A stretch of 46,151 nt of DNA, taken from NCBI GenBank assembly GCA_030538085.1, contig JAUNUR010000019.1, positions 1 through 46,151 of the forward strand. The letters run 5' to 3'. Shown in pieces: positions 35,137 to 43,228 of the stretch. How positions within the stretch are numbered: the stretch's first letter is position 1; every line of letters begins with the position of its first letter. Source of the DNA: Pseudomonadota bacterium. Its GTDB lineage: Bacteria > Pseudomonadota > Gammaproteobacteria > Burkholderiales > Burkholderiaceae_C. The notes beneath the pieces were generated by a model. That model did no database searches. It saw only the letters and a list, made by a program, of their open reading frames with translations, and was not told where the DNA came from. The translations under genes were made by a program, and so were the position numbers.

Positions 35137-35889
35137 ATGACATCGACGTTGACCCACTCTTCTTTTCCCGGCCATGACGGTGAGCGCTTCTGGGTGCGCA
35201 TCGCGCAAGAGCTGTCCCAGGCGATCGCCAGCGGCGTCTACGAAGCGGGCCAGCGGCTGCCGTCCGAAAGCGCGCTGGCGGCGCAGTTCGGCGTCAACCG
35301 CCACACCATCCGCCGGTCCCTGGCCAGCCTGGCGCAGCAAGGGCTGCTGCGCTCCGAGCAGGGCAGCGGCACCTATGTCGAGGACTTCGCCGTCGACGTG
35401 ATGCTGGGCCGGCGCACGCGGCACCGGCAGAGCCTGGCGCAGGCCGGGTTGCGCGGCAGCCTGCAAGTGCTGGACGCGGGGCGCGTGCGCGCCAGCGCCG
35501 CGCAGGCGCGGGCCCTGCGGCTGCGTCCGCGCGCGTCGGTGCTGCGCCTGCTGGTGCTGGGCATCGGCGGCGACCGTCCGCTGCACTACAGCGAGCGCTA
35601 CTTTCCGTTGCCCCGCTTCGAGGGGCTGGACGAGCAGGTGCGCCAAAGCGGCTCCATCACCGAGGCGTTCCGCGCCCTGGGCGTGGCCGACTACACGCGC
35701 GTGGAAAGCCGCATCAGCGCCCAGATGCCGTCCGCCGAAACGGCCACCTGGCTGCGGCAGCCGGCCATGCGCCCCGTGCTGCAGGTCAGCAGTGTCAACG
35801 CCGACACGGGCGGGCAGCCCATCGAGTTCTCGATCGCCTGGTTCGCCGGCGACCGGGTGCAGCTGACGGTGATGCACGATGAGCTCTGA
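35137..35889 (+). CDS. phnF: GntR/HutC-family phosphonate regulator PhnF
   Basis: A 250-residue transcription regulator. The N-terminal GntR winged helix shows IAQELSQAIASGVYEAGQRL, PSESALAAQFGVNRHTIRR and GLLRSEQGSGTYV; the C-terminal UTRA effector domain includes LRLLVLGIGGDRPLHYSERY and QPIEFSIAWFAGDRVQLTV. It probably represses the phn operons until a phosphonate or pathway metabolite binds. The ATG at 35137 is preferred to the frame-open codon at 35095. It overlaps the next gene by 11 bases. Confidence 0.93.
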   Translation: MTSTLTHSSFPGHDGERFWVRIAQELSQAIASGVYEAGQRLPSESALAAQFGVNRHTIRRSLASLAQQGLLRSEQGSGTYVEDFAVDVMLGRRTRHRQSLAQAGLRGSLQVLDAGRVRASAAQARALRLRPRASVLRLLVLGIGGDRPLHYSERYFPLPRFEGLDEQVRQSGSITEAFRALGVADYTRVESRISAQMPSAETATWLRQPAMRPVLQVSSVNADTGGQPIEFSIAWFAGDRVQLTVMHDEL

Positions 35890-36580
35890 ACCCCAAACCG
35901 CGTACCGCTACGCGGTGTATGCCGTGCCCGCGCACGACACGGCGCTGTGGGAGCTGGGCCGCCGGTGGCTGGGACGCTGCGCCGAAGACGACACGCCCCT
36001 GGCCTTCGCCGCGGACGGCTCGCCCCCGCCACATGGCTGGGACACCTGGGTTCGCGAGCCACGCCGGTATGGCTGGCATGCCACCTTGAAAGCCCCTTTC
36101 CGGTTGCGCGAAGGCATCGTGGTGGACGACCTGCGTGCTTCGTTGCGCGCGCTTTCCAGCCACTGGGGAGCCTTGGCCACGCTCCCGCTGCAGGTCACCC
36201 GGCTGGACCATTTTCTGGCCTTGTGCCCGGCTGAAGCCCATGTGGGGCAGGCGCTCGCGCAAGCTTGCGTGCTGGAGCTGAACGCGCTGGCCGATCCGCT
36301 GTCGGCGGACGAACTGGCAAGGCGGCGCGGCAAGACGGCCCTGTCCGCGCGGGAGGACGAGCTACTGCGGCGCTGGGGATACCCGTACGTGATGGAGCGC
36401 TTTCGCTTTCACTACTCGCTTACCGGTTCGTTGCGGGACCTCGCGCCGCCACTGCAACACGCCATCCACCAGGCCGCGAGCCAGCGCTTCGATGGACTGG
36501 CGCCCCAATCGCTGGGCTCCATCGCGCTGTTCGTCGAGCCCGGGCCAGGTACAAACTTTCGGCTGCTGGAGCGGTTCTAA
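35879..36580 (+). CDS. DUF1045 phosphonate-metabolism protein, 2H phosphoesterase-like
   Basis: A 233-residue protein of the DUF1045 family, commonly found in phn operons. Two motifs fit the 2H phosphoesterase pattern HxT/S: WHATLKAPF (His67, Thr69) and FHYSLTG (His178, Ser180). It begins YRYAVYAVPAHDTALWELG, typical of the family. It overlaps phnF and is immediately followed by phnN. Because no phnP is found in the window, it may carry out the cyclic-phosphate ring opening normally done by PhnP; this is an inference from fold class and context. Confidence 0.88.
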   Translation: MSSEPQTAYRYAVYAVPAHDTALWELGRRWLGRCAEDDTPLAFAADGSPPPHGWDTWVREPRRYGWHATLKAPFRLREGIVVDDLRASLRALSSHWGALATLPLQVTRLDHFLALCPAEAHVGQALAQACVLELNALADPLSADELARRRGKTALSAREDELLRRWGYPYVMERFRFHYSLTGSLRDLAPPLQHAIHQAASQRFDGLAPQSLGSIALFVEPGPGTNFRLLERF

Positions 36581-37156
36581 ATGCTGGATTCCGGCGAACG
36601 TCTTATCTACGTGATGGGCCCTTCGGGCGCGGGCAAGGACAGCGTCCTGCAGTGGGCGCGCGAACACTTGCCAGCGACCAAAGCGGGCCTGCCGCTTCAT
36701 TGGGCGCGGCGCACCATCACCCGTGCGCCCACCGATCGCGGCGAACAACACGAAAGCGTGAGCGTGGCCCTGTTCCACCAGCTCGCGCACGACGGCGCCT
36801 TTGCCTTGCAATGGGAGGCCAACCAAACCAGTTACGGCATCCGCACCGAGGCCTTGGCGCCACTGGCATGGGGAGACGGGGTGATCGTCAACGGCTCGCG
36901 AGCCCATTGCCCGCAGGCGCTGGCACGCTTTCCGCGCATGAAGCTGGTGCATGTCACGGCCAGCGCAGCCACCCTGCGCGAACGGCTCTTGGCGCGTGGC
37001 CGTGAATCAGCCGACGCGGTGGAACAACGCCTGAGCCGCCTCGCCGGCAACCAGCCGCCTGCCGCGCATCTTGAGATCGTCAACGATGGCGCGCTTGCCG
37101 ACGCGGGCCGCGTGCTGCTGGATTGGCTGCAAGCCCAGGAGAGCCGGAAGACATGA
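36581..37156 (+). CDS. phnN: Ribose 1,5-bisphosphate phosphokinase PhnN
   Basis: A 191-residue P-loop kinase related to guanylate kinase. It turns ribose 1,5-bisphosphate into PRPP, the last step of the C-P lyase pathway. Walker A is VMGPSGAGKDSVL (about residues 11-23); other markers are RTITRAPTDRGEQHESVS, ALQWEANQTSYGI and VHVTASAATLRERLLARGRE. It starts one base after the DUF1045 stop and its stop overlaps the next start (ATGA). Confidence 0.93.
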   Translation: MLDSGERLIYVMGPSGAGKDSVLQWAREHLPATKAGLPLHWARRTITRAPTDRGEQHESVSVALFHQLAHDGAFALQWEANQTSYGIRTEALAPLAWGDGVIVNGSRAHCPQALARFPRMKLVHVTASAATLRERLLARGRESADAVEQRLSRLAGNQPPAAHLEIVNDGALADAGRVLLDWLQAQESRKT

Positions 37157-37818
37157 AGTTCTACGTCAAGGCCCAGAACGTTCCAGAAGCACCCGTGCTC
37201 CTCGGCGAGGCGCCGCGCATCGCGCCGGATGCCATCCTGAAGGATTGCCACTTCGGCCGCTACACCGAGGTCAGCGAGCGCGTCCGGATGCAGGACAGCA
37301 CGCTGGACGATTACTCGTACATCCAGCCCTATTGCGACGTCATGTCGTGCGATATCGGCAAGTTCGCCAACATCGCCTCCATGGCGCGCATCAATCCGGG
37401 GTTCCATCCGATGGAGCGCCCCAGCCTGCACCATTTCACCTATCGCCGCGCCATGTACGGCATGGCCGAGCACGACGACGAGGATTTTTTTGCCTGGCGC
37501 CGCCGACAGCGCGTCGTCATCGGCCACGACACCTGGATCGGCCATGGCGCGGTCATCATGCCGGGGGTGCGCATCGGCAACGGCGCGGTCGTGGGCAGCA
37601 ACTCGGTGGTGACGCGCGACGTTCCCGCCTATGCCATCGTCGCCGGCGCGCCCGCCAAGCTGATCCGCCCGCGGTTTTCACGCGCCATCGCCGATGAGCT
37701 GCAGCAGATCCAGTGGTGGGACTGGGATCACGCCACCCTGACCGCGCGACTGGCGGATTTTCTGGATCTGCGCGGTTTCCTGGCCCGATACGGAAGCCGT
37801 TTGCCCCAAACGGCTTGA
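37153..37818 (+). CDS. Left-handed beta-helix acetyltransferase of phn operons
   Basis: A 221-residue hexapeptide-repeat acyltransferase of the xenobiotic/chloramphenicol acetyltransferase type that is often found in phn operons. Hexapeptide turns are visible in GRYTEVSERVRMQDSTLDDY, IGKFANIASMARINPGFHP and IGHGAVIMPGVRIGNGAVVG; the PAYAIVAGAPAKLIR end is typical of this class. His in the NPGFHPMERPS loop is the likely catalytic base. It is encoded with phnN by ATGA overlap. Its role may be acetylation of aminophosphonates, as PhnO does, but that is inference. The stop codon is the first part of a dispersed repeat. Confidence 0.85.
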   Translation: MKFYVKAQNVPEAPVLLGEAPRIAPDAILKDCHFGRYTEVSERVRMQDSTLDDYSYIQPYCDVMSCDIGKFANIASMARINPGFHPMERPSLHHFTYRRAMYGMAEHDDEDFFAWRRRQRVVIGHDTWIGHGAVIMPGVRIGNGAVVGSNSVVTRDVPAYAIVAGAPAKLIRPRFSRAIADELQQIQWWDWDHATLTARLADFLDLRGFLARYGSRLPQTA

Positions 37819-37884
37819 GAGCCTGTTCAAAGTCTCCTCGCGGGTGCCTGAGACGCGTGCGCCGAGACATTGAACAGGCTCTGA
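37816..37884. repeat. Stop-codon repeat family, hairpin after the acetyltransferase
   Basis: TGA of the gene continues directly into GAGCCTGTTCAA (37819-37830), which pairs with TTGAACAGGCTC (37870-37881). The interior has CTCCTCGCGGGTGCCTG, shared with the copy after the phosphatase gene. It may act as a weak terminator. Confidence 0.7.
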
Positions 37885-37970
37885 GGCCACTTCAACAGGC
37901 TGTGAACAGGCCGTGTTGTCCTACACCTTCTCCACGCCCCGCGCGGGAAAATCCTTGGAGGCGTGAAGAC
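37885..37970. other. Gap between hairpin repeat and MITE
   Basis: No gene or clear signal is seen. A short partial repeat of AACAGGCTGTGAACAGGC is present at about 37893. Confidence 0.4.
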
Positions 37971-38135
37971 TAGTACGCCGACACGGAAATTTCGAAACGT
38001 GAAAGCGCGTCTTCGCCCCGATGGCGGCGTTGCACATCCTCGCGATACCAACCGGTATCGCTACGGTGTGCGCCTTGCCCTCGGGCCGAATCCATCACTT
38101 TCACCATGTTCCGAAATTTCCGTGTCGGCGTACTA
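37971..38135. mobile_element. 161-bp MITE with TA target duplication, upstream of rpoH
   Basis: Terminal inverted repeats start GTACGCCGACACGGAAATTT at 37973 and end with the exact reverse complement at 38133; about 23 bp pair perfectly and pairing continues imperfectly. TA flanks both ends (37971-37972 and 38134-38135) in a CTAG context, the target preferred by IS630-type transposases. There is no transposase gene inside. Its right end is 15 bp from the CIRCE operator. Confidence 0.8.
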
Positions 38136-38150
38136 GGTTGAACTTCTCGT

Positions 38151-38177
38151 TTAGCACTCACTCCAAGAGAGTGCTAG
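38151..38177 (+). promoter_or_regulatory. CIRCE operator (HrcA site) upstream of rpoH
   Basis: TTAGCACTC, nine bases, GAGTGCTAG: 17 of 18 arm positions match the CIRCE consensus. It lies 33 bases before the rpoH start, so HrcA should repress rpoH. Confidence 0.9.
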
Positions 38178-38180
38178 AAT
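38151..38180 (+). promoter_or_regulatory. Possible rpoH promoter overlapping CIRCE
   Basis: TTAGCA (38151-38156) and TAGAAT (38175-38180) with an 18-base spacer form a plausible sigma-70 promoter fully covered by the operator. Confidence 0.45.
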
Positions 38181-38209
38181 ACTTGAGCAACATGAAAGGA
38201 CATTCAACG

Positions 38210-39148
<939 letters not shown>

Positions 39149-39214
39149 TTCCCTTCCCATTCCAAGGCGCCAGTAGCATTGGAATAAGGCTCTCCACCTC
39201 CTCCTCTTCTGCTG

Positions 39215-39242
39215 AAAACCCGGACTTGCATCCGGGTTTTTT
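39215..39242 (+). terminator. Intrinsic terminator after rpoH
   Basis: AAAACCCGGA, a CTTGCA loop, TCCGGGTTTT and more T residues: a 10-bp stem with a T run. Confidence 0.92.
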
Positions 39243-39293
39243 ATTTTGAGCGACAACAACGTCAAATGTAACCAAAGCCTACAATTCACGACT

Positions 39294-41057
39294 GTGCTGA
39301 TCCGTGTTGTCTGCCTCATCGTTGTCCGCTTGTCCGCGTGGCTGACCAGGGCACGGCGGTCGCTGGCCTTCTTGATGCTGCTGGCGAGCGCCGCCGCCGC
39401 AACCGCCGTGCCGCCACCCGCGCCCATCGAGCTGCAAGCCGAACAACGCACGGTCTGGCCGCTGGCGGGCCATGGACAGTTCTGGATCGACCCCACCGGG
39501 CAGCTGGACATCGATGCCGTCGCGCGGCACGGCGATGCGCTGGACTGGCGGCCCGTGGCGACCGAGGTGCGCTACACGCTCGATGGCAAGGTGCTGTGGT
39601 TTCGCTTCAGCACGCACCAGACGATCACGACCGAGCGCTGGTTCATCGAGTTGATGGATTCGGGCATCGACCGCGCGGTGCTTTACCAGCGCGGAGACGA
39701 TGGCCGCTGGCTGGCGCAGGAAGCCGGCGACGCCCGGCCCGTGCCGCAGTGGCCCGCGCCGGGCCGGGTACCCACCTTCGCCCTCGCCACCAAGACGGAG
39801 CTGCCAGTGAATTACTGGCTGCGCGTGGAGCATGCGCGCGTGCCCTTTTCGGCGCCGATCCGCATCATCGACGGCACGCCCATGGCCATCTCGCGCGATC
39901 AGGAGCAGTTTTTGCTGGGCGGCTATTTCGGCTTGCTGGCCATGGTGCTGATGCTGTCAGTGGCGCTGTCCATCGTCTGGCGTGAGCGGCTGATGATCGC
40001 CTATGCGCTGTACGTCACCGTGGTCGGCATCACGCAACTGGCACAGCTGGGCATTGGCGCGCAGTACGTGTGGCCGTACTGGGACAGTTGGAACCGCATC
40101 TCCACTTTCGTGGGTCCCTCGCTCTCGGCCGTGGTGGGGTTGCTGTTCATCCGGCTGCTGACCGAGCCGGCGCGCAGCTCAATCTGGCTCGACCGCGCCG
40201 TGCTGGCCGCGGCCTTTGTCACCGCCGCGCTGGTGATCGCCGACATCGTGGTGCCCGTGGGAACGACCTACCAGCTGATCGGCGACGTGCTGGTGGTGGT
40301 GCTGGCGCTGGCCGTGCTCTGCATGGTGCTGGCCTGGCGGCGCAGCAACGACTGGCATCTGCGGCTGGCCATTCTGGGCTTCGTGCCGCTCCTGGTGCTG
40401 GCGCTGTTTCCGCTGGCACGCACGCTGGCACTCATCTCGTCTGGCCCGTTGACACGCTACGGCCTGGCCATCGGCGCCGCGCTGGAGATGCCGATCCTGC
40501 TGTACGCCATCGCCACCGGCACGGCCAGCCGCCGCGAATCGCGCGTGCGCGCCGCCGCCTCGGCCACCACCGACCCGCTGACGGGCCTGGCCAACCTGCG
40601 CGTGCTGACCCTGCGGCTGGACAGCACGCTGACACGCGCGGAAAAGCAGGGCAGCGGTTTCGCCCTGCTGGTGGTGCATGTCGCCAACTGGCAGGACATC
40701 GCCGCCACGCATGGCTTGCAAGCGGCCGAGCGCGCGCTGGTGCTGACGGCCTCGCGCCTGCGCCGCATCGTGGGCGACGTCGATCTGGCGGCCCGCCTGA
40801 GCGAGGCCGACTTCGCCGTGCTGCTGGAAGCGCCCTGCACCCGCAACGACGCCATCGCCCGCGCGCGCCGCATCGTGGACGAGGGCTCGCGCGATTCGGC
40901 GCTGCTGGCCAAGGGCGATACGCTGGAGTTGCACGTCAGCGTGGCCATGCTGCCCAGAAAGCCGCTCAACGCGCAGGCAGTGCTGCGCTGGATACTGGGC
41001 GCCGCGCGCGCGGCCAAGGGCAGCCCGCTTGATCAGCGCGTGCGCGTGCTGGGCTGA
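39294..41057 (+). CDS. 7TMR-DISM sensor with degenerate GGDEF domain
   Basis: About 587 residues. A signal peptide (RARRSLAFLMLLASAAAATA) is followed by a periplasmic 7TMR-DISM extracellular domain (VLWFRFSTHQTITTERWFIE), seven helices (LLGGYFGLLAMVLMLSVALS through MPILLYAIATGTA) and a C-terminal GGDEF-like domain starting TTDPLTGLANLRVLTLRLDS. The active-site GGDEF is replaced: the motif region reads RLSEADFAVLLE at about residue 500, so diguanylate cyclase activity is unlikely and the domain may be a receptor or partner module. The start is uncertain: GTG at 39294 is used, a TTG near 39327 gives an equally good signal peptide, and the open frame before it lies in the rpoH terminator. Confidence 0.75.
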   Translation: MLIRVVCLIVVRLSAWLTRARRSLAFLMLLASAAAATAVPPPAPIELQAEQRTVWPLAGHGQFWIDPTGQLDIDAVARHGDALDWRPVATEVRYTLDGKVLWFRFSTHQTITTERWFIELMDSGIDRAVLYQRGDDGRWLAQEAGDARPVPQWPAPGRVPTFALATKTELPVNYWLRVEHARVPFSAPIRIIDGTPMAISRDQEQFLLGGYFGLLAMVLMLSVALSIVWRERLMIAYALYVTVVGITQLAQLGIGAQYVWPYWDSWNRISTFVGPSLSAVVGLLFIRLLTEPARSSIWLDRAVLAAAFVTAALVIADIVVPVGTTYQLIGDVLVVVLALAVLCMVLAWRRSNDWHLRLAILGFVPLLVLALFPLARTLALISSGPLTRYGLAIGAALEMPILLYAIATGTASRRESRVRAAASATTDPLTGLANLRVLTLRLDSTLTRAEKQGSGFALLVVHVANWQDIAATHGLQAAERALVLTASRLRRIVGDVDLAARLSEADFAVLLEAPCTRNDAIARARRIVDEGSRDSALLAKGDTLELHVSVAMLPRKPLNAQAVLRWILGAARAAKGSPLDQRVRVLG

Positions 41058-41138
41058 AACGCAAAAAGCGGCCGCGGCCTTCATCGCGACTACCATCGTG
41101 GCTTCACAGCCGCGCTCTTGCCATCCGCCCAGACCGCC

Positions 41139-42131
41139 ATGCCCATTGCCCCGCTCTCCCGCCGCGCGCTGATCGCCAGCGCCGCCCTGCTCGCTTCCAT
41201 CGGCGCCGCCGCCCCTGCCCTTGCGCAAGGCGTGGCCTGGCCAAGCAAGCCGCTGCGCATCATCGTCGGCTTTCCGGCGGGTTCCTCGCCCGATCTGACG
41301 GCGCGCGCGCTGGCCGACCCGCTGGAGAAGGCGCTGGGCCAGCCCGTCGTCGTCGACAACCGCGCGGGCGCGGGCGGCAACATCGGTGCCGACGCCGTGG
41401 CCAAGGCCACCGACGGCCACACCATCGGCCTGATGATCAACGGCAACATGACCATCGCCCGGCTGCTGAACCCCGCCGTGCGCTACGACCCGCTGAAGGA
41501 CCTGGCGCCGATCAGCCTGATCGGCGTGGCGCCGCTGGTGCTGGTGGCGCCCGCCAGCGCCGCGGGCGGCGATGCCAGGGCTTTCTTCGGCGCGGCGCGC
41601 ACCGCCGGTGACAAGTGGAGCTATGGCTCGCCCGGCGTCGGCACCGTGGGCCACATTGGCATGGAACTGCTGAAAAGCCGTGCCGGCCTTGCCCCGGTGC
41701 ACGTGCCCTACAACGGCTACCCGCAGGTGTTCAACGCCATGGTGGGGGGCGACCTGCAGTTGTCGATGCTGCCGCCGGCACTGGCCAACACGCAGATCAA
41801 GGCCGGCAAGCTGCGCGGCATCGGCGTGACGTCCAGCGGGCGCAGCACGCTGGTGCCCGACCTGCCCAGCCTGGCCGAAGCCGGCGTGAAGGATTTCAAC
41901 CTGGAAATCTGGAACGCCGTGGCCGCGCCTGCCAGCATGCCGAAAGCGCATGTCGACAAGCTGGCCGCCGCCGTGAGCGCCATCGTGCGCGCGCCCGAGA
42001 TGCGCCAGCGCCTGTTCCAGCAAGGCTGGCAGGCCGTGGGCTCGTCGCCCGAGGGCTTGGCCAACCGCATTCAGTCCGACACGCGCGTGCTGGGCGACAT
42101 CATCCGCACACAAGGGATCAAGGCGGAATAA
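41139..42131 (+). CDS. Bug-family (TctC) periplasmic solute-binding protein
   Basis: A 330-residue precursor with a Tat- or Sec-like signal (SRRALIASAALLASIGAAAP, ending ALAQG). The mature protein has WPSKPLRIIVGFPAGSSPDL, VVVDNRAGAGGNIGADAVAK and VPYNGYPQVFNAMVGGDLQL, hallmarks of the Bordetella uptake gene family, which is greatly expanded in Burkholderiales. Ligands are usually carboxylates or aromatic acids; none can be assigned. No tctA or tctB is next to it. The ATG at 41139 is preferred to an upstream TTG at 41118. Confidence 0.9.
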   Translation: MPIAPLSRRALIASAALLASIGAAAPALAQGVAWPSKPLRIIVGFPAGSSPDLTARALADPLEKALGQPVVVDNRAGAGGNIGADAVAKATDGHTIGLMINGNMTIARLLNPAVRYDPLKDLAPISLIGVAPLVLVAPASAAGGDARAFFGAARTAGDKWSYGSPGVGTVGHIGMELLKSRAGLAPVHVPYNGYPQVFNAMVGGDLQLSMLPPALANTQIKAGKLRGIGVTSSGRSTLVPDLPSLAEAGVKDFNLEIWNAVAAPASMPKAHVDKLAAAVSAIVRAPEMRQRLFQQGWQAVGSSPEGLANRIQSDTRVLGDIIRTQGIKAE

Positions 42132-42509
42132 GGGTCATTTTTTCCGAGGTCTTGGTGGGCAGGAGCGTGGGCTGCTCTTGATACCGTTTTGCGTTCAAGA
42201 CGATGACAAATGACCGCGGCTGGCGCCGCATGACAAATGACAAATGACGAATAGCTTCTTTGTCATTGAAGCGCAGCGAAGTCATTTGTCATTTGTCATC
42301 TTGAAAGCCAATGCGCATGAGCAGCCCGCGGCTGGATGCGGAAGCCGCGCCGAGAACGCAAATCAACCCGGCAGGTTGACGCACCTCGTGCAAAATCACA
42401 GACCACTTCAATAAAGTGAGCTATTCGCGCCTGACACACAACGATTTCAGATAAAAATACACCTGAAATTCTTTGTATACGTGGGCCTGTAGCTACTTTT
42501 TTAGAAGTA
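42132..42509. repeat. Gene-free 378 bp with a GTCATTTGTCATC-family element
   Basis: At 42180-42300 lies the fullest copy: GATACCGTTTTGCGTTC, then GATGACAAATGACCGCGG, and at the far end GTCATTTGTCATC. The ends are inverted repeats. The remainder to 42509 shows no gene and no clear signal. Confidence 0.6.
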
Positions 42510-43124
42510 TCAAGCGCCCCCCAGCAGCAGCTTGATGTCTTCGGCCACCGCCTTGGGATCGCTGCCGTAGCGGCTGTACAGGCGCAGCCGGCCTTGCGGA
42601 TCGTAGATGTAGCTGGCGGCCGTATGGTCCATGGTGTAGCTGGAGGGCGTGGCACCCTCCACCCGCTTGTAGTAGACCTTGTAGTCCTTGGCAAGCTGCG
42701 CCAGCCGCTCGGGAGAGCCAGCGTACAGGCCCAGAAAGCCGGCGTCAAAGCTGCCCATGTAGGCCTTCAGTATCTCGGGCGTGTCGCGCTCGGGGTCGAT
42801 GCTGACGAACAGCACCTGCAGCTTGTCGCCATCCGGCCCCAGCAATTGCTTGACCTGCGCCATCTCGGTCATGGTGGTGGGACACACGTCGGGGCATTGC
42901 GTGAAGCCGAAGAACATCACCACCGCCTTGCCCTTGAAATCGCCCAGGGTGCGCGGCTGGCCGTTGAAGTCGGTCAACTGAAAGCCCTTGGCGTAATCGG
43001 CGCCGGTGATGTCGATGCTGCGAAACTGCGGCTTGCCCGGTTGGCAGGCACTCAAAACGGCCACCGCGCCCGCCAGCAGGGCGCCGCCAACGATGCGTTG
43101 AATGGTGAATCGGCGTGAAATCAT
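42510..43124 (-). CDS. SCO1/SenC copper chaperone lipoprotein
   Basis: A 204-residue thioredoxin-fold protein that delivers copper to the CuA site of cytochrome c oxidase. The N-terminus is a lipoprotein signal ([15 protein letters not shown]). Copper ligands are Cys77 and Cys81 in [13 protein letters not shown] and His167 in [10 protein letters not shown]. The ATG at 43124 overlaps the stop of the upstream ctaB relic as ATGA, the arrangement expected of an intact ctaB-SCO pair. No oxidase structural genes are in the window, so its partner is elsewhere or lost. Confidence 0.93.
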   Translation of the reverse strand: MISRRFTIQRIVGGALLAGAVAVLSACQPGKPQFRSIDITGADYAKGFQLTDFNGQPRTLGDFKGKAVVMFFGFTQCPDVCPTTMTEMAQVKQLLGPDGDKLQVLFVSIDPERDTPEILKAYMGSFDAGFLGLYAGSPERLAQLAKDYKVYYKRVEGATPSSYTMDHTAASYIYDPQGRLRLYSRYGSDPKAVAEDIKLLLGGA

Positions 43125-43228
43125 GTCAGATAGTGGTCCAGCAACAGCGCCGCGAGCAACGGCGACAAATGAATCAGCGAAAACCGGAAGGTCTTGCGCG
43201 CCAACTGCCCAGAATAACGCCTCAAACC
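43121..43228 (-). pseudogene. ctaB: 3' relic of ctaB (protoheme IX farnesyltransferase)
   Basis: The reverse strand encodes 35 codons ending at a TGA that overlaps the SCO1 start. The product includes [16 protein letters not shown], then IHLSP, then [11 protein letters not shown], which matches what I know of the C-terminal end of betaproteobacterial CtaB (heme O synthase). Nothing else of the roughly 300-residue enzyme is present: immediately upstream in the same frame is the TGA stop of the methyltransferase gene. It has no start codon of its own and is read as a deletion remnant. Confidence 0.7.

Noticed and set aside
35127-35146. Pho box in front of phnG
   Set aside because: One half site is fair (ATGTCAT) but the second matches at only about four of seven positions and lies over the phnF start; too weak to annotate.
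38021-38209. N-terminal extension of rpoH
   Set aside because: The open frame runs back through the MITE and the CIRCE operator; the normal start with its ribosome-binding site is at 38210.
40179-42113. 644-codon open frame on the minus strand
   Set aside because: It spans two well-supported plus-strand genes in the antisense sense and is a composition shadow.
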